Notes under the pieces: generated by a model
The model's database searches: none
The model's input: only the letters and a program-made list of their open reading frames with translations
What the model was told of the DNA's origin: nothing
Program-made: the position numbers and the translations under genes
Assembly: GCF_023502325.1 (NCBI RefSeq)
Contig: NZ_JAMFLZ010000002.1
Coordinates: 682,001-746,000, forward strand
Direction of reading: 5' to 3'
DNA length: 64,000 bases
DNA from: Wocania_A spongiicola
Lineage (GTDB): Bacteria; Bacteroidota; Bacteroidia; Flavobacteriales; Flavobacteriaceae
In this document: in pieces, positions 1 through 9,600 of the stretch
How the letters are laid out: every line of letters begins with the position of its first letter
How positions within the stretch are numbered: the stretch's first letter is position 1

Positions 1-1148
1 TCGGAGTGCGTATACAACGCGGAATTGTTGCTCAAAATGCACAAGAGGCAGTTGCTGCAGCGAAGCAATTAACACAAGAGACAGGTACAGGTTGGCATGT
101 TATTAAAGCACAAGTTCATGCAGGTGGACGTGGTAAAGGTGGTGGCGTAAAACTTGCTAAAAACTTACAAGAGGTTGAAACTATTGCAGGGCAAATTATT
201 GGGATGAACTTAATTACACCTCAAACATCTGCCGAGGGTAAAAAAGTACATCAGGTTTTAGTTGCTGAGGATGTATATTATCCTGGAGAGAGTGAAACAA
301 ATGAGTTTTACATGTCAGTATTATTAAATAGAGGTACTGGACGTAACATGATAATGTATTCTACTGAAGGAGGTATGGATATAGAAACTGTAGCAGAAGA
401 AACACCACATTTAATATTTACAGAAGAAGTTGATCCTTCTGTTGGTTTAATGCCTTTTCAGGCAAGACGAGTAGCATTCAATTTAGGACTATCTGGATTG
501 GCCTTTAAAGAAATGACAAAGTTTGTTACTAATCTTTATACAGCTTATGTAAAATCGGATTCATCTTTATTTGAAATTAACCCTGTTTTAAAAACTAGTG
601 ATAATAAGATAATGGCAGTTGATGCAAAAGTTACTATTGATGATAATGCATTATACAGACATAAAAATTATGTTGATTTGCGTGATATACGTGAAGAAAG
701 CGCTATTGAAGTTGAGGCTGGCGAATTAGGTTTAAACTATGTTGATTTAGATGGAAATGTAGGCTGTATGGTAAACGGAGCTGGTTTGGCTATGGCTACT
801 ATGGATTTAATTAAGCAAGCAGGTGGAGAACCAGCAAACTTTTTAGATGTAGGAGGTACTGCTGATGCAGCTCGCGTAGAAGCTGCATTTAAAATTATAT
901 TAAAAGACCCAGCTGTAAAAGCTATTTTAATCAATATTTTTGGTGGTATTGTTCGCTGTGACCGAGTGGCACAAGGCGTTATTGATGCTTACAAAAACAT
1001 GGGTAATATCAACGTACCAATTATTGTTCGTTTACAAGGTACAAATGCAGATATAGCTAAAGAGCTAATAGACAGTTCTGGTTTAGATGTAATGAGTGCT
1101 ACAGAATTCCAAGAAGCTGCAGATAAAGTACAGCAAGTTTTAGCTTGA
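1..1148 (+). CDS. sucC: Succinyl-CoA synthetase (ADP-forming) beta subunit, 5' truncated
   Basis: ATP-grasp subunit of succinyl-CoA synthetase, which makes ATP from succinyl-CoA in the TCA cycle together with SucD. The reading frame is open from base 3, and the usual first 15 to 20 residues lie before the window, so the GTG at base 6 is an internal Val and not the start. Visible family signatures are the glycine-rich ATP-grasp loop GGRGKGGGVKLAKN near the start, the middle segment GESETNEFYMSVLLNRGTGR, and the C-terminal ligase segment NIFGGIVRCDRVAQG that contacts the phosphohistidine of the alpha subunit. No sucD follows: after the stop there is a hairpin terminator and then an opposite-strand gene. 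sucC therefore stands alone here, as often in Bacteroidota where sucD lies elsewhere. The identification is secure. Confidence 0.97.
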   Translation, partial: GVRIQRGIVAQNAQEAVAAAKQLTQETGTGWHVIKAQVHAGGRGKGGGVKLAKNLQEVETIAGQIIGMNLITPQTSAEGKKVHQVLVAEDVYYPGESETNEFYMSVLLNRGTGRNMIMYSTEGGMDIETVAEETPHLIFTEEVDPSVGLMPFQARRVAFNLGLSGLAFKEMTKFVTNLYTAYVKSDSSLFEINPVLKTSDNKIMAVDAKVTIDDNALYRHKNYVDLRDIREESAIEVEAGELGLNYVDLDGNVGCMVNGAGLAMATMDLIKQAGGEPANFLDVGGTADAARVEAAFKIILKDPAVKAILINIFGGIVRCDRVAQGVIDAYKNMGNINVPIIVRLQGTNADIAKELIDSSGLDVMSATEFQEAADKVQQVLA

Positions 1149-1170
1149 TAAATTAAATTTATTATATAAC

Positions 1171-1205
1171 AAAAAAAGAGCAACTTTATCTGTTGCTCTT
1201 TTTTT
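1171..1205. terminator. Bidirectional hairpin terminator between sucC and the DUF1456 gene
   Basis: The 14-base arm AAAAAAAGAGCAAC (1171-1184) pairs perfectly with GTTGCTCTTTTTTT (1192-1205) across a 7-base loop. It has a T-tract on both strands, so it can end sucC on the plus strand and the DUF1456 gene on the minus strand. The right arm lies inside the last codons of the minus-strand gene, whose stop codon falls in the loop. Confidence 0.85.
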
Positions 1206-1446
1206 GTACTTTGTTTTCACCCTTTTTGGGCATTGGTCCACGCAGATGTATAACCAACCCATTTAAAAAGTTTCTTAAGATTTGATCTCCACACTCCATA
1301 TATTTGGGATGATCTTCTCTTCTAAAAAAAGCTCCAAGCTCACTTTTGGAAATTCTAAAATCTACAAGACTTAAAATCTTTACAATATCATCATCTCTTA
1401 ATTTTAATGCTACTCGTAACTTTTTTAAAATATCGTTATTTGTCAT
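1186..1446 (-). CDS. DUF1456 (YehS-like) protein, single-repeat form
   Basis: This 86-residue protein begins MTNNDILKKLRVALKLRDDDIVKIL, which is the opening of the DUF1456/YehS family. It also carries the family segment LNGLVIHLRGPMP. E. coli YehS is about 156 residues with two copies of a roughly 70-residue module, while this protein has one copy plus a short basic tail (KKGENKVQKKSNR). No function is established for the family. The 3' end is embedded in the shared terminator with sucC. The upstream side opens into a 368-bp gene-free stretch that must hold its promoter. Family membership is fairly sure; the role is unknown. Confidence 0.75.
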   Translation of the reverse strand: MTNNDILKKLRVALKLRDDDIVKILSLVDFRISKSELGAFFRREDHPKYMECGDQILRNFLNGLVIHLRGPMPKKGENKVQKKSNR

Positions 1447-1814
1447 ACATTTTATTTGTAAATTCTATTAGTGCCTTTCGTCGATTTCACTTTTACGGTT
1501 ACTATTCTCTGGCGTTTTTTAATTTTTGATAAAGATACTTTAATTATTGATTTTAAAATTAGATAACCGATATGAAAAACACTAGTTTAAAATATTGATT
1601 TAAAGGGTGTTATGATTTATTTGTGTTTTTGTTTATATGTTTTTGATCTCTATGTGTTACTTAAAAATCGGATAAAAAAATAACGTCTGTGATGAAATAA
1701 TTAAAATCTTCGATTAAAAACGTCTAACTTTTCGATAAGATACATTATATCCACGATTATTAAAGTACTCTTCTGCGTACCTTTATAATGTAATTAATTT
1801 ATCCCTTTAATGAC
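1447..1814. other. 368-bp intergenic region between divergent genes
   Basis: No gene is visible. It separates the divergently read DUF1456 gene and TerB-like gene and must carry both promoters. It is rich in CGAT-type words: TCGTCGATTTCAC near 1478, ACCGATATG near 1566, AAATCGGATAA near 1665, TTCGATTAAAAACG near 1710 and TTCGATAAGATA near 1731. Similar words recur in the other long gap at 35787-36114. I could not derive a clean consensus or a convincing hairpin here. Confidence 0.5.
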
Positions 1815-2228
1815 ATGGTTAATAGAGTAGAAAAATTGAGTCTTTTATCTGAAATGATTGCGTTTGCAAAATATGATAAAGACATAAAAAATATAGAGTA
1901 TAATTTTTTGTTGGGCGTAGCTAAACAACTAGATATTTCTCGTGAAGATTTTGATTATTTAATTGAGCACCCTGTTTCGTATACTCATTTAAAATCGCAT
2001 AGTGAGCGTATTGTTCAGTTTCATAGATTAGTTTTATTAATGAATATTGAGCAGGAATATGGTGGAGAAAATAATTCTGCTGGTGTTATAAAGCTTTATA
2101 ATTTTGGACTTCGAATGGGATTGAGTCATGAATCGATAACCAAAGTTTTATACCTAATGGAAAGTTTTCCTAACAAAATAGTACCGCCTGATGTATTAAT
2201 AGATATTTTTAAAACACAGTATAATTAA
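1815..2228 (+). CDS. TerB-like small helical protein
   Basis: This is a 137-residue protein with no signal peptide and no membrane segment. The predicted all-helical pattern (LLSEMIAFAKYDKDIKNIEYNFLLGVAKQLDIS followed by a second helical half) resembles the TerB / tellurite-resistance-like fold, in which the first helices carry acidic residues for metal binding. Here the usual acidic cluster is only partly present (KYDKDIKNIEYNF). Homologues next to uvrB are sometimes labelled 'excinuclease ABC subunit B' by neighbour transfer; nothing in this sequence supports a nuclease or helicase. ATG at 1815 is the only reasonable start. It converges on uvrB with a palindromic terminator region between. 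Confidence 0.55.
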   Translation: MVNRVEKLSLLSEMIAFAKYDKDIKNIEYNFLLGVAKQLDISREDFDYLIEHPVSYTHLKSHSERIVQFHRLVLLMNIEQEYGGENNSAGVIKLYNFGLRMGLSHESITKVLYLMESFPNKIVPPDVLIDIFKTQYN

Positions 2229-2282
2229 AATTTATCTGCTAAGTTTAATTATTTGTGTTATTAAGCCCATATTTGGGTTATG

Positions 2283-2314
2283 GAAAAGCTAAAAGTTTAA
2301 ACTTTTAGCTTTTC
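2283..2314. terminator. 32-bp perfect palindrome at the 3' end of uvrB
   Basis: The arm GAAAAGCTAAAAGTTT (2283-2298) is followed directly by its exact reverse complement (2299-2314), so the 32 bases form a perfect palindrome. It straddles the uvrB stop codon (2297-2299, minus strand). Its minus-strand right arm ends in a short T-run. A second small hairpin (GCCCA/TGGGT, about 2265-2279) follows. Together they probably end transcription of uvrB and of the convergent TerB-like gene. Confidence 0.6.
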
Positions 2315-4300
2315 TAGTTTATTTTGGTAATTTTTAATCTCGTCTCGCAATTTGGCAGCTATAATAAAGTCTAATGCTTTTGCTGCTGCTTCCATAAGCT
2401 TGCGTTTTTCTCTAATTTTCTTTTCCAGTTCAGGTTTACTTAAATACTCGCTTTCTGGTTCGGCAGCTTTAGCCGCTTCAAGTTCATAACTGTAGGTGCT
2501 TATTGAATTTTTTGATAAAGCATTGTCTAAGCTTTTATTTAATGCCTTAGGCGTCATTTTATGCTTAGTATTGTATGCAATTTGTTTTTCGCGCCTATAT
2601 TCTGTTTCGTCAATTGTTTTTTGCATACTTTTAGTAATCTTATCAGCATACATAATAGCTTTTCCGTTTAGATTTCTAGCGGCTCTACCAACGGTTTGAG
2701 TAAGTGATCTTGCAGAGCGTAAAAAACCTTCTTTATCGGCATCTAAAATAGCTACAAGAGATACCTCGGGCAAGTCTAAACCTTCACGAAGTAAATTTAC
2801 ACCTACTAAAACATCAAATAGCCCTTTGCGCAAATCTTGCATAATTTCAACCCGCTCTAGAGTATCTACATCACTATGAATGTAACGGCATCGTATTTGA
2901 ATTCTATCTAAGTATTTAGTTAATTCCTCTGCCATTCTTTTAGTAAGGGTTGTTACTAAAGTACGCTCGTCTTTTTCTACGCGTTGCTGAATTTCTTCAA
3001 TTAAATCATCAATCTGATTTAAACTTGGTCTTACCTCAATAATAGGGTCTAATAAACCAGTTGGACGTATTACTTGCTCAACATAAATACCATCTGTTTT
3101 TTGTAACTCATAATCGGCTGGTGTTGCACTTACATAAATAACTTGATTTTGCAATGCTTCAAATTCCTCAAATTTTAGTGGACGATTATCCATTGCTGCA
3201 GGCAACCTAAAACCATACTCTACTAAGTTTTCTTTTCTACTTCTGTCTCCGCCATACATTGCATGTACTTGAGAAATGGTTACATGACTCTCATCTACAA
3301 CCATTAAATAGTCATCTGGAAAATAATCTAACAAACAGAATGGTCTTGTTCCTGGTTGTCTTCCATCCAGATAGCGCGAATAGTTTTCAATACCCGAACA
3401 ATATCCTAATTCGCGTATCATTTCTAAATCAAATTCGGTTCGCTCTTTCAAACGTTTTGCTTCTAAATGCTTTCCTATTTCTTTAAAATAATCATGTTGT
3501 TTAACTAAATCATCTTGAATATCTTTTATGGCGCCTTGTAAAACTTCAGGAGATGTTACAAACATATTGGCAGGATAAATGGTTAGGCGATCATATTTTT
3601 CAACAATAGCATTTGTTTGAATATTAAAAGACTCTATATCTTCAATTTCATCACCAAAAAAGTGAATTCTAAAAGCATCATCTGCATAGCTTGGAAAAAT
3701 ATCAACTGTGTCTCCTTTTATTCTAAAATTACCATGATTAAATTCGCCTTCAGTACGCGAGTATAAACTTTGTACTAATTGATGCAATAATTTGGTTCGT
3801 GAAATTATCTGATCTCTTTTAAGTGTGATTACATTTTTTTGAAACTCTACAGGGTTACCTATACCGTATAAACAAGATACTGATGCAACAACTAAAACAT
3901 CACGACGACCAGAGAGTAGGGAAGATGTAGTACTTAAACGCATCTTCTCAATTTCTTCATTTATGGATAAATCCTTTTCTATATATACACCAGAAACAGG
4001 AATGTAAGCTTCAGGTTGATAATAATCGTAATACGATACAAAATACTCGACTGCGTTATCTGGAAAAAATTGCTTAAACTCTGAATATAGTTGAGCTGCG
4101 AGTGTCTTGTTATGTGCTAAAACTAAAGTTGGGCGTTGTACTTTTTCAATTACATTTGCAACAGTAAAGGTTTTACCAGAACCAGTAACACCAAGTAAGG
4201 TTTGATATTTTTCTTCTGTATTTATGCCATCAACTAATTGCTTTATAGCTTGTGGTTGATCACCAGTAGGGTCGAATTCTGAATCAATTTTGAATTGCAT
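2297..4300 (-). CDS. uvrB: Excinuclease ABC subunit B
   Basis: DNA-damage recognition helicase-like subunit of UvrABC nucleotide excision repair; it receives damaged DNA from UvrA and positions UvrC for incision. The length of 667 residues is normal. Visible features are Walker A GVTGSGKT (37-44), the damage-probing beta-hairpin region YYDYYQPEAYIP (from about residue 90), the DESH helicase motif, the helicase motif VTTLTKRMAEELT, the motif VI segment QTVGRAARN, and a C-terminal UVR coiled coil (KKIREKRKLMEAAAKALDF) that binds UvrC. Only 18 bases separate its ATG from the stop codon of the upstream secreted-protein gene on the same strand, so part of its transcription may read through from there. 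No SOS box is apparent. Confidence 0.98.
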   Translation of the reverse strand: MQFKIDSEFDPTGDQPQAIKQLVDGINTEEKYQTLLGVTGSGKTFTVANVIEKVQRPTLVLAHNKTLAAQLYSEFKQFFPDNAVEYFVSYYDYYQPEAYIPVSGVYIEKDLSINEEIEKMRLSTTSSLLSGRRDVLVVASVSCLYGIGNPVEFQKNVITLKRDQIISRTKLLHQLVQSLYSRTEGEFNHGNFRIKGDTVDIFPSYADDAFRIHFFGDEIEDIESFNIQTNAIVEKYDRLTIYPANMFVTSPEVLQGAIKDIQDDLVKQHDYFKEIGKHLEAKRLKERTEFDLEMIRELGYCSGIENYSRYLDGRQPGTRPFCLLDYFPDDYLMVVDESHVTISQVHAMYGGDRSRKENLVEYGFRLPAAMDNRPLKFEEFEALQNQVIYVSATPADYELQKTDGIYVEQVIRPTGLLDPIIEVRPSLNQIDDLIEEIQQRVEKDERTLVTTLTKRMAEELTKYLDRIQIRCRYIHSDVDTLERVEIMQDLRKGLFDVLVGVNLLREGLDLPEVSLVAILDADKEGFLRSARSLTQTVGRAARNLNGKAIMYADKITKSMQKTIDETEYRREKQIAYNTKHKMTPKALNKSLDNALSKNSISTYSYELEAAKAAEPESEYLSKPELEKKIREKRKLMEAAAKALDFIIAAKLRDEIKNYQNKLEKLKV

Positions 4301-4318
4301 TTTACAAATCTAAAGCAA

Positions 4319-6643
4319 TTACCTAACTAGAGCAAAATGTCCACGATATTCTTTTCCGTCAGGAAAAATAACTTTATACCAATAATCATCATTTGGAAGC
4401 TTAGATCCGTTAAAAGTTCCATCCCATCCGGCTTCCAAGGGGCTAATGCTTTTCAATAATTTCCCATATCGATTAAATACAATTATTTTAATGTCTGAAT
4501 TAAATTGAGCGTCTACACCAAAAGGCTTCCAAGTGTCGTTATAGCCATCATTATTCGGCGTAAAGTATTTTGGAAACCCTAAAACTGATACTAATTGTGA
4601 CACTATTCCACAACCATTATTATCAAACACATACACAGTGTGAAACCCAGCTTTAACATTAGTAAACACATTACTATCGTTATATATTTGAGAGTCTAAG
4701 GCAAATAGGTATTGTCCTTCGCCAGATACATTTACTGTAATAGAATTGTTCAATGACGCTTCTAAAACCGTAACGTTGTTTATGGTAGCTATGTTAGATG
4801 GTACAACAGTAATTTCTCGAGATGAAGTGCATCCGTTTAGATGGGTTACCATTACAGTATAAGTCCCAGTTTCGTTTATATTGATAATAGCAGTTGTATT
4901 ATTTATTTGCTGATTATTTAAAAACCATTGATACGTATAGTTGTTTGGGTCATCATTTAAAACGCCTGCATATAACTCAATGCCCGTTGGAAATGTATTG
5001 AGACAATAAAACTGAGATTCGTTTGCCAATAACGATGGTGTGAAAATCACATTTAAATCAATGGTACTTATAGCATAACAGCTTCCGTTGTTTTCTACTT
5101 TCACAAAGAGAGTATCATTATTAGGAGTTGTGTTAGTGTAATTTTCACTTATTGCATTTGATTCACTTAATGCATCTTGTTCGCTTATATAAAAAGTTAT
5201 TGTTGACCCGTTTGGAACCGAAGGCTCTATATAAGATATTAAATCATTGGTGTTAAATACTGAAAAGCCATCAATGATGTCATCATCACAAATATCATAA
5301 GCAGGAATGTTTATAGTATTGTTTGAAGTATCTAAAACTATTTCTGCAATAGAAAAACATTTGAACGCATATTCTAGCCTAATATAAACGGTTTGTTGTG
5401 GTATGGTATTTTGGAATGCTGACGGGTTTGGTATTTCATTAGAATTTTGTTGAGCTTCTAGAGCTGTTAAAAAGAAATTTTGAACTGACCATGATGGGTC
5501 TCCGTTTGTAATGTCTTGAACTGCATTAAATAAGTTATATGTTGTTAATCCATCTTGATCACTATCACATTCAATAATACTCGTATTAGAGACAATTGGG
5601 TTTTGAACATATTCAACTAGTATTTCTCCATAAGATAAACAGTTGTTGTTTAAGGTAACTTCAACATTATATTTTCCGGCTTGAGTAACATTAAAAGTTT
5701 CGTTATTACTTCCTATTTGCTCTACATCATTAAAAAACCATCTGTAAGATGCTGCCCCAATTTGTGATGCATTTAGCTCAAGACTTTCATTTTCACATAG
5801 AGCATTATTTGTAGATATTAATCTATTTGGGCCCAAAACAGTATTTAAACGAAAACTTCCAGCTTCAAGAAATACGGCTGAGTCATACCTGAAATTTTGT
5901 TGATCTGCAATTACTAATTTTACATGATAGGTTTGTCCTGGTAAAACATTAGCGGTAGCAGTAAGAACGACGGTTTGACCATTAAAATTAATAGGAGCAT
6001 TAGAATTATTCCAACCTCCAAAATAACTTTCGTTTTGAGCTGGGCAACCATTAGGAATATCTGGGTGTACCGTAGTTACTTTAACTGGTATTTGTGTATC
6101 TGGAATTAATGCAATATTTGTGTAAACTTGGTCAGATACTTCACGGATTAAAAAGCCAAATAAATCTGAAAATTGACAGGTGTTTGGATTTCCTTGTTGA
6201 TACTCTTCTGAAGCAAAAAGGTATTTAAAACTTACTAAATTAGCTACTGATGTAAATTCAAATTCTATAATGGTAGCATTATGTGTATTACTTTCATTTA
6301 AAACAGTTTCTAAATCATTATCTCCTCCCCAATTATTAGCATCATCATCACTTAAGGTTGTATTTGGTCCTTCAACATTGCTTAAACGTCCTGTACTTAA
6401 AACTATTCCACTCTGAAAAGGAAATGTTGAACCATTGGCATTAAAGTAGCCATAGCTTTGTTCTGTTCCACCAAAATTGCCACCAACAACATTTGTAACT
6501 ACTACATTACTAATACAATTACTATCTATTAATATATCTTCAATAAGTTGCTGTGGGGTGTAGGATTGACTATCTACCTGTATGTTTTGAGCAATTAGAT
6601 AATTGCTGAATAAAAAGCAAAATAAGTATATGAAGTATTTCAT
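4319..6643 (-). CDS. Choice-of-anchor L / T9SS type B secreted protein (774 aa)
   Basis: The order is a signal peptide (MKYFIYLFCFLFSNYLIAQ), a choice-of-anchor L type domain over about residues 30-270 (FPFQSGIVLSTG, EFEFTSVANLVSFKYLFASEEY, VKLVIADQQNFRYDSAVFLE), Ig/PKD-like repeats with acidic starts (CDSDQDGLTTYNL, CDDDIIDGFSVF), and a gliding-motility-type C-terminal domain (FPKYFTPNNDGYNDTW ... GWDGTFNGSKLPNDDYWY). That tail is the T9SS type B sorting signal, so the protein should be exported across the outer membrane by the PorT/Gld-type system and held at the surface or released. It is the shortest of the five-gene array and lies 40 bases after its neighbour. The ligand is unknown; adhesion is an inference from architecture. 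Confidence 0.88.
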   Translation of the reverse strand: MKYFIYLFCFLFSNYLIAQNIQVDSQSYTPQQLIEDILIDSNCISNVVVTNVVGGNFGGTEQSYGYFNANGSTFPFQSGIVLSTGRLSNVEGPNTTLSDDDANNWGGDNDLETVLNESNTHNATIIEFEFTSVANLVSFKYLFASEEYQQGNPNTCQFSDLFGFLIREVSDQVYTNIALIPDTQIPVKVTTVHPDIPNGCPAQNESYFGGWNNSNAPINFNGQTVVLTATANVLPGQTYHVKLVIADQQNFRYDSAVFLEAGSFRLNTVLGPNRLISTNNALCENESLELNASQIGAASYRWFFNDVEQIGSNNETFNVTQAGKYNVEVTLNNNCLSYGEILVEYVQNPIVSNTSIIECDSDQDGLTTYNLFNAVQDITNGDPSWSVQNFFLTALEAQQNSNEIPNPSAFQNTIPQQTVYIRLEYAFKCFSIAEIVLDTSNNTINIPAYDICDDDIIDGFSVFNTNDLISYIEPSVPNGSTITFYISEQDALSESNAISENYTNTTPNNDTLFVKVENNGSCYAISTIDLNVIFTPSLLANESQFYCLNTFPTGIELYAGVLNDDPNNYTYQWFLNNQQINNTTAIININETGTYTVMVTHLNGCTSSREITVVPSNIATINNVTVLEASLNNSITVNVSGEGQYLFALDSQIYNDSNVFTNVKAGFHTVYVFDNNGCGIVSQLVSVLGFPKYFTPNNDGYNDTWKPFGVDAQFNSDIKIIVFNRYGKLLKSISPLEAGWDGTFNGSKLPNDDYWYKVIFPDGKEYRGHFALVR

Positions 6644-6683
6644 ATATAGTATGTATAAATACTTTTAAGAGGTGAAAATAAGT

Positions 6684-9600
6684 TTAACGCTTTAAAGCGA
6701 AATGTCCTTTTATGTCAAATGCTTCACCATTTTGAATAACCTTAGCTACAAACCAATAATCATCCGAAGGCATATTATGTCCATTAAACGTACCATCCCA
6801 ACCTCTAGAGGTGTGTGGAAGAGTTTTTAATAGTTTACCATGCCTATTATAAATATAAACAACTGTTCCTGGTATCTCTTGTACGCCTACAATGTGCCAA
6901 GTATCAAATGTGCCATCATTATTCGGTGTTACAAATTTAGGAATATCTATAACGACAACTTCGGTGGTTACATCTTTACAACCGTTTAAATCTCGTATTG
7001 TAACTATATGTAATCCGAAAGTAACGTTCTCAAAAACGTTTGATGTTTGAGGTTCTCCATCGTCTAAAATAAAGACATAATCACCAATACCACTTACATC
7101 TACTGTTATACTATTTGGATCTGCAAAATCAACTTTTGTAGTAAAATTAATAGTAGCATCTTCAGACTCTATTACGGTAAAATTTCTGGTATATTGGCAG
7201 TCTGACCCCACAACATGAGGTGTTGTAACAGTAACCCAGTAATCACCAATATCTCCAACATCGTCTAAAAGAATTTCTGTTGAGGTTTCACCTGTAGACC
7301 ATAAATAGGTGTCGTTGAGATTCCCAGTGTCTGCACTGATAATTAAAGGTAAATCGTTTATACAAAGTGGTACAAGGTCCTCAATAGGAACTATTGGTAA
7401 AGGGTTTATTCTAGTTGCAAATTGAGATATAGCAAAGCACCCTGTATTATTATTTTCAATACGAGCATAAATAATTTCGCCATCAAAAGCGGAGTGTAAA
7501 TTTGGTAATGCATTACTTTCCGACTCTGCATTTGTAATATCATTATAATAGGTAACTGTATGTGTTGAAGTATTTTGAGAGCCTATTATGGTATTAGTGT
7601 TTACTGATAAATCAAATTCAAAAAAACCATCAAAATCATCATCGCAGCTTATTAAATCTGGAGCTGTATTAGCTATTGGATTTGGGTTTATTTGTAAGCT
7701 GAATGATACAGTTATTGGACAATTAATAAGCGGATCATTTACTCTAACAAAAATAGTGTGATTATTAGCTGTGTAATTATATGTATTTCCGATTGGATTC
7801 TGATTATTATCAGCATCATTTTGAGAGTTATGATATGATATAGTTACTAAGCTAGGGTCATTAACAATTTGTGCATTTACTGTAGTTAAATCAAATGTAT
7901 CAGTATCATTATCGCAAATTTCTATAGTATTTATATTGTTTGTTGGGGGAGGAGAAACAACAACTAGATCTAATGGAATAACGCTAAAACATCTTGTTAA
8001 GGTATTTGCGACTTTAATATATACCGTTCTTGTATTTGAGATATAATTTATAGGATCTAAAATTTCATTACTATTATCTAAACCATCATTTTGATTAATA
8101 TCTGTAAAATTTTCGAAATAATTGACTATAAGGTCATTTTGCAATCTATCTAAAATTTCAAAATCTGCATTTTCTAAATTAAATGTTACAAACCCATCAT
8201 AATCTGTATCACACTGCTCAAAAGGTGTGGCTTGTGTAATATCTGGAGATGCAATAATATTAATACCTAGTTCTTCTACAACGTAACAAAATGAAGCACT
8301 GCTTTCAATTCTTACATAAAGTGTTTGTGGGTTAGAAATATTAGTATATTGTATTGGTTGAGGGTTAATATTATCTTCAGCATTTTGTCTTGTTAAGTGA
8401 AAAGTAACATTAAGGTTGTCTGGCGATCCTTGAGATATTTCTGTAATTTTTTCATTTAAATCAAAAACATGAATTTGATCATTAGTAATATCGTCACAAA
8501 TCAAATAAGGAGAGAAAGTATTATAAATTGGATCAGATGATACTTGTAATGTAAAGGATGATGTAGCAAAACAGGTAGTATCAGTTATGTTTTCTACACG
8601 AACATAAACTGTTTGCGGTGTGGTTGTGTTTTGATAAATAGTATTTTTATCAATAGGTGTTGTAAAACTAGCGTCTTCAAAATAATAAACTTCTTTTCCT
8701 GTCTGACCGTTTAAAATTTCGACATCTTTATCAACAAGCAAAAAATCTGCTGTAAAAGTTCCATCATCTTTACATATTTGAAAAGGAGTAATATTAGGTA
8801 TTACTGGTAAGGTGTTTACTGTTACATCAAGTGTTACTATATTATAACAACTAAGGCTATCATCATTTTCAACACGAATATAAACGGTTTGCGTATTAGC
8901 ATTATAATTAGTTCTATTTGTTATTGGATTTACATTATTATCGGCATCATCAAAAGATGTGAAAAAGTCTATATTAATACCAGTTGTACTAGTAACTGTT
9001 TCAGAAATTTTATCATCAAGGTTTATAATTGAAAACCCGTCTTGATCATTATCACAAATTACAATAGGGCTTGGTGATGTTGCTGCTGGCGCAAGGTTTA
9101 TTTGAATCTCAAACGGGTTTATGGTACTACAACCAGTATCTATATTTTCTATACGTGCATAAATAGTTTCTAGCATGCTTGTATTAGTATAGAATGGAGG
9201 TAATTGATTAGTATTATTTTGTGCATCAATATCAGTAGAGAAGTATCTCACTTCAAAATTTGGATTGCCTCCAGTTACAGTATCATCTAGCGAAGCTAGA
9301 TCAATACTTACAAAGCCATCATCATCAGTATCGCAATAAGGTAGAGGGTTAGCTGGATTAAATAATAACACAGGATTTACCAATAATGTTATTTCTGAAA
9401 AATCAGAACAACCACTAACAACATCATCTATTTTGATGTATACTGTAGTTGGGCTAGTAGCAGCAAATAATACTGTAGTATCAATAGGGTTTGTATCTGT
9501 GTCTCTATCCATTTCAGTTACATAAAAGGTAACCATAATGTTTGGTAATTCATTAGCAATAAATAGGGCTACAGTATTTAAGTTAAACTCTAAAGTATCG

